Origin: Aeromonas salmonicida subsp. salmonicida | GTDB lineage: Bacteria > Pseudomonadota > Gammaproteobacteria > Enterobacterales > Aeromonadaceae | Length of the DNA: 64,000 nucleotides | Assembly (NCBI RefSeq): GCF_001643305.1 | Contig: NZ_LSGW01000118.1 | Coordinates: 1-64,000 of the forward strand | Reading direction: 5' to 3' | Shown here: positions 10,965 to 23,645 of the stretch, piece after piece | Layout of the letters: every line of letters starts with the position of its first letter | How positions within the stretch are numbered: position 1 is the first letter of the stretch | Notes under the pieces: model-generated | Database searches by the model: none | What the model was told of the DNA's origin: nothing | The model's input: the letters and a program-made list of their open reading frames with translations, nothing else | Position numbers and translations under genes: made by a program

Positions 10965-11786
10965 TTACTTGTTACGACGACGTACGATGTACTTGTCGGT
11001 ACGCTTGTTCTTACGGGTCTTGAAGCCTTTAGCCTTCTGGCCCCATGGGGACACAGGCTGCATGCCCTTGTTACGACCCTCACCACCACCGTGCGGGTGG
11101 TCGACCGGGTTCATCGCCATACCGCGAACGGTCGGACGAATACCACGCCAGCGGTTGGCACCGGCTTTACCCAGTTGACGCAACATGTGCTCGGAGTTAC
11201 CGACTTCACCGATGGTGGCGCGGCACTCGGCCAGAACTTTACGTACTTCGCCGGAACGCAGACGCAGAGTTACATAGTTACCTTCACGAGCCAGGATCTG
11301 GATGAAAGTACCAGCGGAACGAGCCAGCTGGGCACCTTTACCAGGTTTCATCTCAACGGCGTGAACAGTAGAACCAACCGGGATGTTGCGCATCGGCAGG
11401 GTGTTACCTACCTTGATGGCTGCATCAGCACCAGAAGCGATCGCGTCACCAGCTTTCAGGCCTTTCGGAGCCAGGATGTAACGACGCTCACCGTCTGCAT
11501 ACAACACCAGTGCGATGTTAGCGGTACGGTTAGGATCGTATTCCAGGCGTTCTACTTTGGCCGGGATACCGTCTTTGTCACGTTTGAAGTCGACGATACG
11601 GTAATGCTGCTTGTGACCACCACCGATATGACGGGTGGTGATACGACCGTTGTTGTTACGACCACCGGACTTGCTCTTGCTGTCCAGCAGAGCGGCAAAG
11701 GGCTTACCCTTGTACAGCTCTTGATTGACGATCTTAACGACGTGGCGGCGGCCTGGAGAAGTAGGCTTGCACTTAACGATTGCCAT
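10965..11786 (-). CDS. rplB: 50S ribosomal protein L2
   Basis: L2, 273 residues as in E. coli, start [18 protein letters not shown]. It is one of the most conserved ribosomal proteins and is required for subunit association. The conserved segment [17 protein letters not shown] near the C terminus contains the histidine linked to peptidyl transferase function. It lies between rplW and rpsS. Confidence 0.98.
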   Translation of the reverse strand: MAIVKCKPTSPGRRHVVKIVNQELYKGKPFAALLDSKSKSGGRNNNGRITTRHIGGGHKQHYRIVDFKRDKDGIPAKVERLEYDPNRTANIALVLYADGERRYILAPKGLKAGDAIASGADAAIKVGNTLPMRNIPVGSTVHAVEMKPGKGAQLARSAGTFIQILAREGNYVTLRLRSGEVRKVLAECRATIGEVGNSEHMLRQLGKAGANRWRGIRPTVRGMAMNPVDHPHGGGEGRNKGMQPVSPWGQKAKGFKTRKNKRTDKYIVRRRNK

Positions 11787-11801
11787 TTTTCAGAACTCCT
11801 C

Positions 11802-12104
11802 TTACTCGGCTGCGCCCATGAAGTCGATGTCCTGACCAGCTTTCAGGGTCACATAAGCCTTTTTCCAATCGGAACGACGGCCTACGCGTGCACCTGAGCG
11901 CTTGGTTTTACCCTTCATGTTCAGGGTACGGACGGTCTCAACTTCGACCTCGAACAGTTTCGCAACTGCAGCTTTGACTTCCGCCTTGGTGGCGTCGACA
12001 GCAATTTTGAACACGATAGTGTTCTGCTTCTCGGCGACCATGGTGCTCTTTTCAGAGATATGCGGAGCCTTCAGAACTTTCAACAGACGCTCTTCGCGGA
12101 TCAT
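11802..12104 (-). CDS. rplW: 50S ribosomal protein L23
   Basis: L23, 100 residues as in E. coli. It sits at the tunnel exit and docks trigger factor and SRP; the conserved surface residues are near [12 protein letters not shown]. Its start overlaps the end of rplD by 4 bp, suggesting coupled translation. Confidence 0.97.
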   Translation of the reverse strand: MIREERLLKVLKAPHISEKSTMVAEKQNTIVFKIAVDATKAEVKAAVAKLFEVEVETVRTLNMKGKTKRSGARVGRRSDWKKAYVTLKAGQDIDFMGAAE

Positions 12105-12706
12105 GCCAGCATCTCCTCGATTTGCTTAACTGCTTCAGCAGTCATCAGAACCTTGTCGAAAGCGATCAGGCTGACCGGGTCGATACCGGCAACGTCACGC
12201 ACGTCAACTTTGTACAGGTTGCGAGCAGCCAGGAACAGGTTCTCATCGACTTCAGCTGTCACGATCAGAACGTCAGTCAGTTCCATCTCTTTCAGCTTGG
12301 CGATCAGTTCTTTGGTCTTCGGCGCTTCGATGCCGAATTTCTCGACAACGATCAGGCGCTCTTGACGTACCAGCTCGGACAGGATGCTACGGATAGCGCC
12401 GCGGTACATCTTCTTGTTTACTTTTTGGCTGTGATCTTGCGGCTTAGCAGCAAAAGTCACACCACCGGAACGCCAAATGGGCGAACGGATGGAGCCAGCA
12501 CGGGCACGACCAGTACCCTTCTGACGCCACGGCTTTTTGCCGCCACCAGACACTTCAGAGCGAGTCAGCTGCGCACGAGTACCCTGACGGGCACCTGCGG
12601 CATATGCAACGACGACCTGGTGAACCAGAGCTTCGTTGAATTCGCGCCCGAAGGTAGTCTCGGAAACTTCAAGAGCGCTCTTGGCGTCTTTCATTACCAA
12701 TTCCAT
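12101..12706 (-). CDS. rplD: 50S ribosomal protein L4
   Basis: L4, 201 residues as in E. coli, start [19 protein letters not shown]. Besides its structural role at the exit tunnel (loop [19 protein letters not shown]), E. coli L4 represses its own S10 operon through the mRNA leader. It overlaps rplW by 4 bp and follows rplC by 17 bp. Confidence 0.98.
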   Translation of the reverse strand: MELVMKDAKSALEVSETTFGREFNEALVHQVVVAYAAGARQGTRAQLTRSEVSGGGKKPWRQKGTGRARAGSIRSPIWRSGGVTFAAKPQDHSQKVNKKMYRGAIRSILSELVRQERLIVVEKFGIEAPKTKELIAKLKEMELTDVLIVTAEVDENLFLAARNLYKVDVRDVAGIDPVSLIAFDKVLMTAEAVKQIEEMLA

Positions 12707-12723
12707 TACTATCTCCTCAGACG

Positions 12724-13356
12724 TTACGCTTTGACGGCAGGTTTGACGATCACGTTGCCGTTGGTTGCACCTGGGACTGCACCTTTGATGAGCAGCAGGT
12801 TACGTTCAGCGTCAACACGAACCAGTTCCAGGTTCTGAGTCGTTACACGCTCAGCACCCATGTGACCAGCCATCTTTTTGCCCTTGAATACACGACCCGG
12901 AGTCTGGTTCTGACCGATAGAACCCGGAGCGCGGTGAGACAAGGAGTTACCGTGGGTCATATCCTGGGTGCGGAAGTTGTGGCGCTTTACAGTGCCCGCA
13001 AAACCTTTACCCTTGGATGTGCCGGTAACGTCTACCATCTTAACGTCAGCGAGAAGATCTACTTTCAGCTCGCTACCAACAGTGAAAGTTTCACCGTTGT
13101 TCAGGCGGAACTCCCACAGACCGCGACCGGCTTCTACACCAGCTTTGGCGAAGTGGCCAGCTTCCGGCTTGGTCACACGGCTGGCTTTCTTGGCGCCAGT
13201 GGTAACCTGAATAGCGTTGTAGCCGTCGGTTTCTACAGATTTGACCTGAGTTACACGGTTAGCTTCAACTTCGATAACAGTCACCGGGATAGAAACGCCA
13301 TCTTCAGTGAAGATGCGAGTCATACCCACTTTGCGACCTACAAGACCGATTGTCAT
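12724..13356 (-). CDS. rplC: 50S ribosomal protein L3
   Basis: L3, 210 residues (E. coli 209), start [20 protein letters not shown] choose the ATG at 13354-13356, which has agagg about nine bases upstream; a TTG three codons earlier lies directly on that ribosome binding site. The loop [19 protein letters not shown] reaches the peptidyl transferase centre and contains the glutamine methylated by PrmB in E. coli. Confidence 0.95.
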   Translation of the reverse strand: MTIGLVGRKVGMTRIFTEDGVSIPVTVIEVEANRVTQVKSVETDGYNAIQVTTGAKKASRVTKPEAGHFAKAGVEAGRGLWEFRLNNGETFTVGSELKVDLLADVKMVDVTGTSKGKGFAGTVKRHNFRTQDMTHGNSLSHRAPGSIGQNQTPGRVFKGKKMAGHMGAERVTTQNLELVRVDAERNLLLIKGAVPGATNGNVIVKPAVKA

Positions 13357-13378
13357 TGTTATCAACCTCTTTCCGTAA

Positions 13379-13865
<487 letters not shown>

Positions 13866-13871
13866 GAGGGG

Positions 13872-13899
13872 ATTATACGGATTTTTCAAATTTGCGCAA
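13872..13899 (-). promoter_or_regulatory. S10 operon sigma-70 promoter
   Basis: Minus-strand -35 TTGCGC (13894-13899), 16-bp spacer, and a perfect -10 TATAAT (13872-13877). The predicted start near 13865 gives a leader of about 175 nt before rpsJ. Confidence 0.8.
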
Positions 13900-14047
13900 G
13901 GGAGGGCGAACAGATTGTGCGCAGTTTTATGTGACAGATGGATCTCGCCGACGACACCTCACCCCCCCTTGCCAACTCGGGGTAACGACAATGTTACAAA
14001 CAGGCTGGTAGACTGTGCGCCTGCCTCTGTCAGTGGAACGACATCCA

Positions 14048-14962
14048 ATGCTCAAAGATCAAAAAAAAGCCTATCAGTATGGACTCTGCGCCGTTGCCCT
14101 CTGGTCGACAGTCGCCACCGCCTTCAAGATCTCCCTCACCTACTTTGAACCGGTGCAATTGCTGCTTGTAGCCGCCTTCACCTCGACCCTCACGCTGACG
14201 GCGATAGTCGCCAAACAGGGTAAACTGCCGCTGCTACGGAGTTACATCAAGGCCCGACCTTTCTATTACCTGACCCTGGGTGTGCTGAACCCCTTCCTCT
14301 ATTACCTGCTGCTGTTCAAAGCCTATGATCTGCTGCCCGCCCAGCAGGCACAGACCCTCAACTACACCTGGGCCATCACCCTCAGTCTTCTGGCAGTCCC
14401 CTTTCTCGGCCAGAAACTGCGCCGCCGCGATGGAGTGGCCATAGTGCTGGGCTACTTCGGTGCCCTGGTGATCGCCACCAAGGGGGATGTGTTCGGCCTG
14501 CAATTCGACAGCCCGCTCGGGGTCGCGCTGGCGCTGGTATCGACGCTTATCTGGGCCAGTTACTGGATCCTCAACACCCGCAATCAGGGAGACCCTATCG
14601 TCAGCCTGTTGCTCGGCTTTATCATCAGCCTTCCTTTCATTGTCGCGGCGACCTGGCTGCTCTCCGATTTCGCCATGACAGCCTGGCAAGGCTGGGTCGG
14701 CGCCATCTATGTGGGCCTGTTCGAGATGGGCTTCGGTTTCGTGCTCTGGCTGATGGCTTTGCGCCATGCCACCAACACGGCCCCTATAAGCAACCTCATC
14801 TTCATCTCGCCGTTTGCCTCCCTGGTGCTGCTCAACCTGTTGATCGGCGAGACAATACACCCGGCAACCCCCATAGGGCTGGGGCTGATCGTCGCCGCCT
14901 TGCTGATCCAGCAGCTGAAATATGGCAAGCGCTATCGCAAGGGAGCAGAGCCGCAAGCCTGA
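14048..14962 (+). CDS. EamA/DMT-family membrane transporter
   Basis: Inner-membrane protein of 304 residues with about ten hydrophobic helices arranged as two EamA repeats (about 10-145 and 155-300), the drug/metabolite transporter layout. Substrate cannot be told from sequence. I take the ATG at 14048 (MLKDQKKAYQYGLCAVALWS); an in-frame start 33 bp upstream adds a poorly conserved leader. It is transcribed away from the S10 operon and ends at a shared terminator facing envZ. Confidence 0.85.
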   Translation: MLKDQKKAYQYGLCAVALWSTVATAFKISLTYFEPVQLLLVAAFTSTLTLTAIVAKQGKLPLLRSYIKARPFYYLTLGVLNPFLYYLLLFKAYDLLPAQQAQTLNYTWAITLSLLAVPFLGQKLRRRDGVAIVLGYFGALVIATKGDVFGLQFDSPLGVALALVSTLIWASYWILNTRNQGDPIVSLLLGFIISLPFIVAATWLLSDFAMTAWQGWVGAIYVGLFEMGFGFVLWLMALRHATNTAPISNLIFISPFASLVLLNLLIGETIHPATPIGLGLIVAALLIQQLKYGKRYRKGAEPQA

Positions 14963-14968
14963 TAATGC

Positions 14969-14998
14969 AAAAGGGCGTATCCACGGATACGCCCTTTT
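14969..14998. terminator. Bidirectional terminator between DMT gene and envZ
   Basis: Long perfect stem aaaagggcgtatcc (14969-14982) with ggatacgccctttt (14985-14998). T/A tracts on both sides allow it to serve the convergent DMT and envZ transcripts. Confidence 0.85.
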
Positions 14999-14999
14999 C

Positions 15000-16298
15000 T
15001 CAATCCATCCACTCCAGTGGCTGGTTCTTGGGAAGCCGGACCTCGACCAACAAGCCCCCCAGTTCGGCCCGTCCCAGCCGGATGGTGCCGTGATGCTGAG
15101 AGACGATCTTGGCGACGATGGCCAATCCCAGGCCGCTGCCACTGCCGGTGCGAGCCTCGTTGCCCTGAGTGAAGGGCTTGAGCACCCGGTAATAATCCTG
15201 CTCGGGGATGCCGGGACCATTGTCCGACAGCCGCAGCCGCACCCAGTGACCATCATCTTTGAGCTCGGCGTGCAACCTGCTCGCGCCGTAGCGCAGCGAG
15301 TTGCCTGACAGGTTGTTGAGAATACGGCGAATACTGATGGGATTGCAGGCCACTCTCACCGCCTCTTCCGGCAATTCGAGGTCAACCTCCAATCCCTGAT
15401 CGGTCTGCATCAGCAGTACGTCGTGGATCAGCTGAGTCAGATCGATCTGCTGGGTATCCAGTCCCTCGTCCGGACGAATGTAGTCGATGAACTGATCTAT
15501 GATGCCGTTGGACTCGTCGATGTCCGCGTTGATGCTCTCCTTGAGATACTCATCCCCGGACGACATCATTTCGGTCGCCAGCCGGATGCGGGTCAGCGGT
15601 GTGCGCAAGTCATGAGAGACCCCAGCCATCATCAGATTGCGCTCCTCAATCAAGCGTTTGATGGAGCTCGACATATGATTGAAGGTCCGGGTCAGTCGGC
15701 GTACCTCCCGCGACCCCTGTTCCCCCAGCGCATCGGGAAAGTTGCCGCGCGCCACGGCTACGGCGCCGGCCTCCAGATCCTCCAGCAGACGAGCAAAACG
15801 CCAGGCAGCAAACAGGGTGACCACCAGCAGCACGCTCATGTAGAGGATCAGCGGCTCGATATCGTCATCTTCGATCTCGGTCAGCGGGATACGCACCCAC
15901 ACCTGATTGGCCTGCGGCGGCTGGATCCAGATGATGTAGTGATCCTGGATCTCGACCCGCACCTTGGTCTTGCCACCCAGTTCACGACTGATGCTCTCTT
16001 CCAGATAGGTATAGGGCTTGGAGTCGTTGAGCCCATGCTGTTCGGCCTCCGTCTGGGTGTAGAGGTCACTGCCGGTCGCGACATAGACCAGTGCTTCGGC
16101 ATCCTCGCTCAGCGCCAGCTGATTGCTTTCGACCGGGAAGATGAGCTTGACCTGATTGGCCAGCAGGTGGCTGATCTGCTTGACGGTGGGTGCCAGCAGA
16201 TAGTTGTAGAAGGTGACATAGGAGACAAACTGATAGACCACCAGCACGGCGGCCAAAAACCAGAGCATGCGAGAAAACATGCTGCCCATTTTTTTCAT
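15000..16298 (-). CDS. envZ: Osmosensor histidine kinase EnvZ
   Basis: Inner-membrane sensor kinase of 432 residues that phosphorylates OmpR. Two membrane helices (about 10-33 and 150-168) flank a periplasmic domain, followed by HAMP (about 170-222). The H-box [11 protein letters not shown] carries the phosphorylated His229, the N-box is [11 protein letters not shown], and the glycine boxes DNGPGIP and [10 protein letters not shown] form the ATP site. The ATG overlaps the ompR stop by four bases, so the two are co-translated. Confidence 0.96.
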   Translation of the reverse strand: MKKMGSMFSRMLWFLAAVLVVYQFVSYVTFYNYLLAPTVKQISHLLANQVKLIFPVESNQLALSEDAEALVYVATGSDLYTQTEAEQHGLNDSKPYTYLEESISRELGGKTKVRVEIQDHYIIWIQPPQANQVWVRIPLTEIEDDDIEPLILYMSVLLVVTLFAAWRFARLLEDLEAGAVAVARGNFPDALGEQGSREVRRLTRTFNHMSSSIKRLIEERNLMMAGVSHDLRTPLTRIRLATEMMSSGDEYLKESINADIDESNGIIDQFIDYIRPDEGLDTQQIDLTQLIHDVLLMQTDQGLEVDLELPEEAVRVACNPISIRRILNNLSGNSLRYGASRLHAELKDDGHWVRLRLSDNGPGIPEQDYYRVLKPFTQGNEARTGSGSGLGLAIVAKIVSQHHGTIRLGRAELGGLLVEVRLPKNQPLEWMD

Positions 16299-17014
16299 TC
16301 GCCATCACCGTCCGGCACGAAGACGTAACCCAGGCCCCAGACGGTCTGCAGATAACGAGGCTGGGCCGGGTCCTGCTCCAGCAGGCGGCGCAAGCGGGAG
16401 ACCTGCACGTCTATGCTGCGCTCGGTCGCCGTGTACTCGCGCCCTCTGGCCAGATTCATCAACTTGTCGCGGGAGAGAGGCTCACGAGGGTGGCTGACCA
16501 GCACCTTGAGCACGGCAAATTCACCGCTGGTCAGGGCCACGGGCTCGCCATCACGGCTGAGCTCCCGGGTCGCCAGGTTGAGCTGATAGCTGCCAAAGGT
16601 CACCATCTTCTCGGCGGTCGAGGGCGCGCCTGGCAGTTCGACGGTATGCCGGCGCAGCACGGCACGGATCCGCGCCAGCAGCTCACGGGGGTTGAATGGC
16701 TTGGGCAGATAGTCATCAGCCCCCATCTCGAGCCCGACGATGCGATCCACCTCATCCCCCTTGGCGGTCAGCATGAGTACCGGGATCTGGTTGCCGGCTT
16801 CACGAAGGCGACGACAGATAGAAAGCCCATCCTCCCCCGGCAGCATCAGATCAAGTACCATCAGGCTGAAGTTTTCACGGGTCAGCAGGCGGTCAGCCTG
16901 TTCGCCATTGGCGACGCCCCGAACAACGAATCCCTGTTCGGTCAGATAGCGCTCCAGCAGGGAACGTAATTTCAAATCATCGTCGACGACCAGAACCTTG
17001 TATTGCTGACTCAT
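16295..17014 (-). CDS. ompR: Response regulator OmpR
   Basis: DNA-binding response regulator of 239 residues. The receiver domain (about 5-118) has the acidic pair near residues 11-13, the phosphoacceptor Asp55 in [10 protein letters not shown] and the conserved Lys in [12 protein letters not shown]. The C-terminal winged helix (about 135-235) contains the [19 protein letters not shown] recognition region. The ATG at 17012-17014 has gagagg upstream; the 19-residue upstream extension is not conserved. First gene of ompR-envZ. Confidence 0.97.
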   Translation of the reverse strand: MSQQYKVLVVDDDLKLRSLLERYLTEQGFVVRGVANGEQADRLLTRENFSLMVLDLMLPGEDGLSICRRLREAGNQIPVLMLTAKGDEVDRIVGLEMGADDYLPKPFNPRELLARIRAVLRRHTVELPGAPSTAEKMVTFGSYQLNLATRELSRDGEPVALTSGEFAVLKVLVSHPREPLSRDKLMNLARGREYTATERSIDVQVSRLRRLLEQDPAQPRYLQTVWGLGYVFVPDGDGE

Positions 17015-17254
17015 TGCTTGCCTCTCCTCTCGATATGTTGCCAATACTAGAGCTCGAGGCCCCAACGGCAAAGCATAAATATGTTACCGGTTATTGCCCA
17101 TGGCATCCCTTGATCCCTCTGCCGTCAGCGCCTGTCGACCATGCGGTCCCCTGATGACGACGCAGTTTTTGCTCGACACAGAAATGGCAGCGACTAAGAT
17201 CCGCCGAGCCATAAGAGGCTCATCAGCCCACATTGACGCAGGTACCTGAAATCC

Positions 17255-17728
17255 ATGAAGACCAAGCTCATCACCCGCGAAGGCTACAACAAGCTGAAAG
17301 AAGAGCTCGATTTCCTGTGGCGCGAAGAGCGCCCCGAGACCACGCGCAAGGTGGCCTGGGCCGCCAGCCTTGGGGATCGCAGCGAGAATGCAGACTACCA
17401 GTACAACAAGAAGCGGCTGCGGGAGATCGACAGACGGGTGCGTTACCTGCGCAAATGCCTCGAGGAGCTGGGGATCGTCGATTATGCTCCCGCCCAGGAG
17501 GGCAAGGTGTTCTTCGGCGCCTGGGTCGAGGTGGAAAACGAAGAGGGTGACACCAAGCGCTTTCGCATCGTCGGTTATGACGAGATTTTTGGCCGCAAGG
17601 ATTACATCTCCATCGACTCTCCCATGGCTCGGGCCCTGCTCAAGAAAGAGGTCGGGGATGAGGCCATAGTACCTACGCCAGTCGGTGACGCCTGCTGGTA
17701 TATCAATGACATCAGCTATCCCAAATGA
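17255..17728 (+). CDS. greB: Transcription elongation factor GreB
   Basis: GreB, 157 residues. The N-terminal coiled coil (about 1-78) enters the RNA polymerase secondary channel and carries the acidic tip residues near AASLGDRSENADYQYNKKR. The C-terminal FKBP-like domain follows. It rescues backtracked polymerase by stimulating transcript cleavage. It lies between ompR (divergent) and tex, the same order as in E. coli (ompR-greB-yhgF). Confidence 0.95.
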   Translation: MKTKLITREGYNKLKEELDFLWREERPETTRKVAWAASLGDRSENADYQYNKKRLREIDRRVRYLRKCLEELGIVDYAPAQEGKVFFGAWVEVENEEGDTKRFRIVGYDEIFGRKDYISIDSPMARALLKKEVGDEAIVPTPVGDACWYINDISYPK

Positions 17729-18075
17729 CGCAGCCGGGGAGACTTCTCCTCCCCGCCATCCAGGTCAGCAGAGTGCTCTTCCCTCCCGGACATCTTCTCT
17801 TCCATGACGGGGAGCGGATCGCTCGGTCTCTTCCCTCTCCCTTGGGCTCAACAGCCATTTACGTCATTTCGCCAGGGTGGCATACAGTCGCGCGACCCCA
17901 TATAGTGCTCACATTTGGCGCCTTATGGCGCAAACCGATCTCGGTGGCACTCTCGGTACACGCCATGATGCACATCCCCATGGCGTAGAGACGCGACCTG
18001 CTGGCAGGCAATATACCCAGCAGCAAGTCGACGCCACCCAGGCCAGTTGGATAGAAGCGACCACAGAGATCCCCG
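17729..18075 (+). other. greB-tex intergenic region
   Basis: About 350 bp without a credible gene. A 6-bp hairpin ggggag/ctcccc lies at about 17736-17754 but lacks a T-tract, so it is a weak terminator at best. A second inverted repeat, tttggcgcc-ttat-ggcgcaaa, lies at 17914-17934. An 87-codon open frame over the first part has no recognisable features. The tex promoter is probably here, but I cannot place it. Confidence 0.4.
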
Positions 18076-20381
<2,306 letters not shown>

Positions 20382-20382
<1 letters not shown>

Positions 20383-20407
20383 AAAAAGCCCCGCGAGGGG
20401 CTTTTTT
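20382..20407. terminator. Bidirectional terminator after tex
   Basis: Stem aaaaaagcccc / ggggctttttt with a gcga loop, overlapping the last base of the tex stop. The symmetric A and T runs let it also end the convergent gene at 20420. Confidence 0.9.
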
Positions 20408-20419
20408 ACAAGGCCAGGC

Positions 20420-20698
20420 TTACTGACTGAGAGTAGCCAGAATACCTTCCGGATCCTGATGTTGTACCAGCACCTCCCGCAGCCGGTTGAATGCCTTGCA
20501 GGCTTCCTGCGGGTACTTGCCATAAGAAACGACGCCGGTGTGGCTCCAGCCGGCCGCCAGCATGACCTTCTTCTTGAAATGGGTCCCTTCAGTCCCGCCG
20601 CCACCGAGTTGCATCAAGAACTGTTCCATCTGAAGGTGAGGAGGGGGAACACGGGAGAAGGTGGCAAAATCTTCCGGTTTGACTTCATCAAAGTGCAT
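20420..20698 (-). CDS. Hypothetical protein, 92 residues
   Basis: I do not recognise this gene. The product is 92 residues, probably cytosolic, with no signal peptide or membrane segment. Its N terminus is acidic (MHFDEVKPEDFATFSRV), with a glycine run LGGGGTEG at about 31-38 and the segment AAGWSHTGVVSYGKYP. The open frame is bounded by the tex terminator and has an agg before the ATG, which supports translation. It stands alone between tex and the SprA-type gene. Confidence 0.65.
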   Translation of the reverse strand: MHFDEVKPEDFATFSRVPPPHLQMEQFLMQLGGGGTEGTHFKKKVMLAAGWSHTGVVSYGKYPQEACKAFNRLREVLVQHQDPEGILATLSQ

Positions 20699-20788
20699 GG
20701 CGACTCCTGTGAGGATGAATGGGATTACCCCTCAGATTAGTTGCAAAAACCCGGGTCGGGATAGAAAAATCGGGGAAAAGTAGTATGC

Positions 20789-21589
20789 CTAGACGCTTAG
20801 GCTGAGACCCTGCTGCGCCGCTGGCCTGACCGCCTGTTGATATCGCTGGGCGATGACCTGATTACGTTGTTCCATATAGGTGTGCAGCACGCCGGTCCGT
20901 GCACCATCAGCAAACGTAGCGCCTGACTGGGAGCTGGATGTCATCATTGCCTTGCGGGCTTGGGCTTCCTTGGCTGTGGCACTTCTGGCCACACTCAGAT
21001 CCTGTCCGGAAGGCTCGGCAGGCGCCAGAGCGGCTGCCCGTACCTGCTGCATCTTGGCAATGGTGGCTTCAGGATCACCAGGGATAGTCCCGATATCGAT
21101 GGACACCTCACCACCAGTGGCATAACGCTTGCCGTCCGGTCCCATCGAGAATTGATAAGTAGGGCTACTGGCATACTGGCCGCCTGCAGCCTGATGAGCC
21201 TGCTCGTGGGTGCGAACCTCCTGATCCCTGTCCACCAGCTCCTTGATCTGCAGCTCCTGCTTTTGTTGCTGCTCCTGCTGCTTGGGATCCTGCTGTTGCT
21301 TGTTGCGCTGGCCATCCTCACCCGTGGCTTCAACAAAGCGGTTATCCACGGGCGTTTGCGGGGTGCTGGTCTGTGACCCTTCCCGCGTCTGCTGAGAGGT
21401 CTGGGCGGCATTGGCCTGGCTGGTCTTGGACTTGTCTTTCTGCGAGCCGACTTCAGGCTCGGCATTGAATGCCTCGCTCTGACGAGTCTGGGGGATGAGT
21501 GCTGCACGGCGATTGTCAGTGCGTGCCGATTCCGTCTGCGGTTGCAGCTGATTAGGAATAAGGGTCGGCAGACTGACATTGATGTTCAT
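20789..21589 (-). CDS. SprA-family protein with HExxH motif
   Basis: 266 residues. The first 115 are low-complexity, rich in Gln, Ser, Thr and Lys. A conserved core follows with DRDQEVRTHEQAHQAAGG (about 120-137), an HExxH-type zinc-metalloprotease signature, and then a segment with YQFSMGPDGKRYATGGEVSI and a PGDPEATIAKMQQVRAAALAP helix. This matches the SprA-related (PF12118-type) family, whose function is unknown to me; protease activity is inferred only from HEQAH. No signal peptide. It starts 1-2 bp after the stop of the small gene at 21591, so they form an operon. Confidence 0.75.
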   Translation of the reverse strand: MNINVSLPTLIPNQLQPQTESARTDNRRAALIPQTRQSEAFNAEPEVGSQKDKSKTSQANAAQTSQQTREGSQTSTPQTPVDNRFVEATGEDGQRNKQQQDPKQQEQQQKQELQIKELVDRDQEVRTHEQAHQAAGGQYASSPTYQFSMGPDGKRYATGGEVSIDIGTIPGDPEATIAKMQQVRAAALAPAEPSGQDLSVARSATAKEAQARKAMMTSSSQSGATFADGARTGVLHTYMEQRNQVIAQRYQQAVRPAAQQGLSLSV

Positions 21590-21590
21590 G

Positions 21591-21824
21591 TCAGACTCGG
21601 ATATCGATCAGGGTACCCATCATGTCACTGGCAGTCTGGATCACTTTGGCAGAGGCACCAGCCTGCACCTCGGCCACCTTGAGGTTGACCAGCTCGTCAG
21701 GCAACTGCACCTGATCGCCGCTCGGTGTGTTAAGCCGGGCAATCTGGCTGGATGCCTTGTCGGCAATCTGCTCCGCTCGCTGAAACCCTTGTACTCCGCT
21801 GTTCAATGCAGAATCTATGCGCAT
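21591..21824 (-). CDS. Small protein resembling flagellar rod/hook C-terminal tail
   Basis: 77 residues starting MRIDSALNSGVQGFQRAEQ. The second half, LPDELVNLKVAEVQAGASA followed by KVIQTASDMMGTLIDIRV, closely resembles the C-terminal helix of flagellar rod and hook proteins (pattern L..E.VNL..AQ..YQANAKVIQT.DEMLGTL..I). The rest of a rod protein is missing, so it is not a normal flagellar subunit. It is immediately upstream of the SprA-type gene. Function unknown; it could be an export-related or structural helix. Confidence 0.7.
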   Translation of the reverse strand: MRIDSALNSGVQGFQRAEQIADKASSQIARLNTPSGDQVQLPDELVNLKVAEVQAGASAKVIQTASDMMGTLIDIRV

Positions 21825-21895
21825 GACAACTCTCCTCTGATATTGGATTAATTATCCGTCACGCCAGAAGATTAATGAAGTAAATCGTCTGTTTT

Positions 21896-22660
21896 TTAAC
21901 CAACAAAATATCGAACGATTTCAACGAACTGTTGGGGATGGGAAATAAAGGGTGCGTGTGAGGCTTTTTCCAGCACCACGCTGTGGCTGGCTGGGTAGCG
22001 CTCATCCAGCAGCGCAATGGAGGCTTTAGGCACCAGGGAATCCAGCCGGCCATAGACGCGCAGCCAGGGCAGGCTCAGTTGTAGCAGCTCATCGCGCAGG
22101 TCCACATCTGCCAGCAAACCGAGTCCGGCCTCCAGCGCAGCAAACTGAGGGGCGGGGCGTTCCGCCAGCCAGTGGCGCAGCTGACGGATATCATCACGGG
22201 CATGCTCGCTGCCCATGGCCTGGATCGCCAGAAAGCGTTCTATGGTCTGTCTGAAGTCTCCCGCCAACATCTGATTGAAACCGGTCAGCACCTTGGGAGC
22301 TATACCTGGCCACTCATCCCGGGCCATGAAACAGGGAGAGCTGGCCACAGTGATAAGCGAATGAAGTCGCTCAGGCTGAGTCAAGGCCAGCTGGCTTGCT
22401 ACCAGACCACCGAGGGACCAGCCGAGCAGATGGCACTTCTGTGGCAAGACTATGGCAATCTGCTCTGCCAGCCAGGGCAATGAATAATCACTCCCCTCGC
22501 GCAGCGGACTGTTGCCAAACCCGGGCAAGTCCACCAGATGCAGCCGATAATGTGCCGCCAACTGCTGGGCAATACCATGCCAGACTGCGCCATTCATGCC
22601 CCATCCGTGCAACAGCACCAGATCGGGTCCCTGACCAAATCGCTCTACCGATACGCTCAT
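21896..22660 (-). CDS. bioH: Pimeloyl-ACP methyl ester esterase BioH
   Basis: Alpha/beta hydrolase of 254 residues that frees pimeloyl-ACP from its methyl ester for biotin synthesis. The nucleophile elbow GWSLGG puts Ser82 at the E. coli position. The Asp in YGRLDSLVP and the His in EKASHAPFISHP complete the triad. It is divergent from comF/gntX and followed by nfuA, the E. coli bioH-gntX-nfuA arrangement. Confidence 0.93.
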   Translation of the reverse strand: MSVSVERFGQGPDLVLLHGWGMNGAVWHGIAQQLAAHYRLHLVDLPGFGNSPLREGSDYSLPWLAEQIAIVLPQKCHLLGWSLGGLVASQLALTQPERLHSLITVASSPCFMARDEWPGIAPKVLTGFNQMLAGDFRQTIERFLAIQAMGSEHARDDIRQLRHWLAERPAPQFAALEAGLGLLADVDLRDELLQLSLPWLRVYGRLDSLVPKASIALLDERYPASHSVVLEKASHAPFISHPQQFVEIVRYFVG

Positions 22661-22698
22661 CTAGACTCAAGATCCCTGTTCATTCTCTTGGGGTCAGC

Positions 22699-23427
22699 AT
22701 GTTAAAGCGGCTGCTAGCCAAAGCAAGTCCGATCCTTGGCAGCCATGCCGACTGGCAGGGCAGCTGTCTGCTCTGCCTGCAAGCTTGTGATAGCCAGCCA
22801 CTGCTTTGTAGCTGGTGTCGACAAGCCCTGTACCAGTCCTACCCCAGATGCACATTGTGCGCGGCCCCCTTGCCGGAATACATGGGAGATAAGGAGCTGA
22901 TCTGCGGCCGCTGCCAGCGCAGGCCACCACCCTGGGAGCGGTTGCAGGTCATTGGCGACTATCAGGCCCCCTACCCCATGCTCATTCCCCAGCTGAAATA
23001 CGCCGGCCAGATCCTGCTGGCGCCACTGCTCGCACGCCTGCTGGCCGATCATCTGAAAAGCGACGAGCTCCCAGAAGTCATCATCCCTGTTCCCCTGCAC
23101 TGGTGGCGGCAGTGGTGGCGCGGCTTCAATCAGGCTGAAGAGATAGCCACCACCCTCAGCCAGATCACCGGCATTCCTTGCGATAAGCAGTTGCTGAGTC
23201 GCACCAAGGCAACCCCGCAACAGACCCGGCTCAGTGCCGGTCAGCGGCGGCGGAATCTGCGGGGCGCCTTTCACGTTCGCTCCCATCACTATCGGCATGT
23301 GGCCCTGCTCGACGATGTGGTAACCACGGGGGCGACGGCGGGCCAGCTCACCCGCTTACTGCATGAGAGCGGCATCGAAAAAGTGGAAGTGTGGGCCATT
23401 TGCCGTACGCTAAAACATCTCAAATGA
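22699..23427 (+). CDS. ComF/GntX-type phosphoribosyltransferase-fold protein
   Basis: 242 residues. The N terminus has cysteine pairs of a zinc-binding type (CLLCLQAC, CSWC, CTLC, CGRC). The C-terminal half is a phosphoribosyltransferase fold with the signature VALLDDVVTTGATAGQL. E. coli GntX is linked to growth on gluconate, while ComF acts in DNA uptake in naturally competent bacteria; the sequence cannot separate these roles. The ATG at 22699 starts MLKRLLAKASPILG; a longer frame overlaps bioH and is not conserved. Confidence 0.88.
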   Translation: MLKRLLAKASPILGSHADWQGSCLLCLQACDSQPLLCSWCRQALYQSYPRCTLCAAPLPEYMGDKELICGRCQRRPPPWERLQVIGDYQAPYPMLIPQLKYAGQILLAPLLARLLADHLKSDELPEVIIPVPLHWWRQWWRGFNQAEEIATTLSQITGIPCDKQLLSRTKATPQQTRLSAGQRRRNLRGAFHVRSHHYRHVALLDDVVTTGATAGQLTRLLHESGIEKVEVWAICRTLKHLK

Positions 23428-23645
23428 CCCTAGGTATGTATACCGCAAGCTCGGGTACATAAGGCAGCGATGGAGATGCGTGCCGCCCCGCAAACATCCT
23501 CAGCATATATCCCGCAGGCTCAGCCACATCAGGCTGCCATAGGTATATTTGACATATGTTAAGCGCCATCTGCATGCTACCCAAGCACTGCCAAGCGAGT
23601 TATCATGAATACCCTAGTCGTACACTCAGGTTTATGAGGATAGTG

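Noticed and set aside
17725-17988. 87-codon plus-strand frame after greB
   Set aside because: Overlaps the greB stop, no conserved segment, proline-rich chance composition.
23606-23636. Possible IscR site upstream of nfuA
   Set aside because: The segment ataccctagtcgtacactcagg only loosely fits the IscR consensus and the central positions differ.
23428-23645. Possible second Csr-type RNA between comF and nfuA
   Set aside because: A few GGA or ATCC words are present, but they are not regularly spaced and there is no terminator hairpin.
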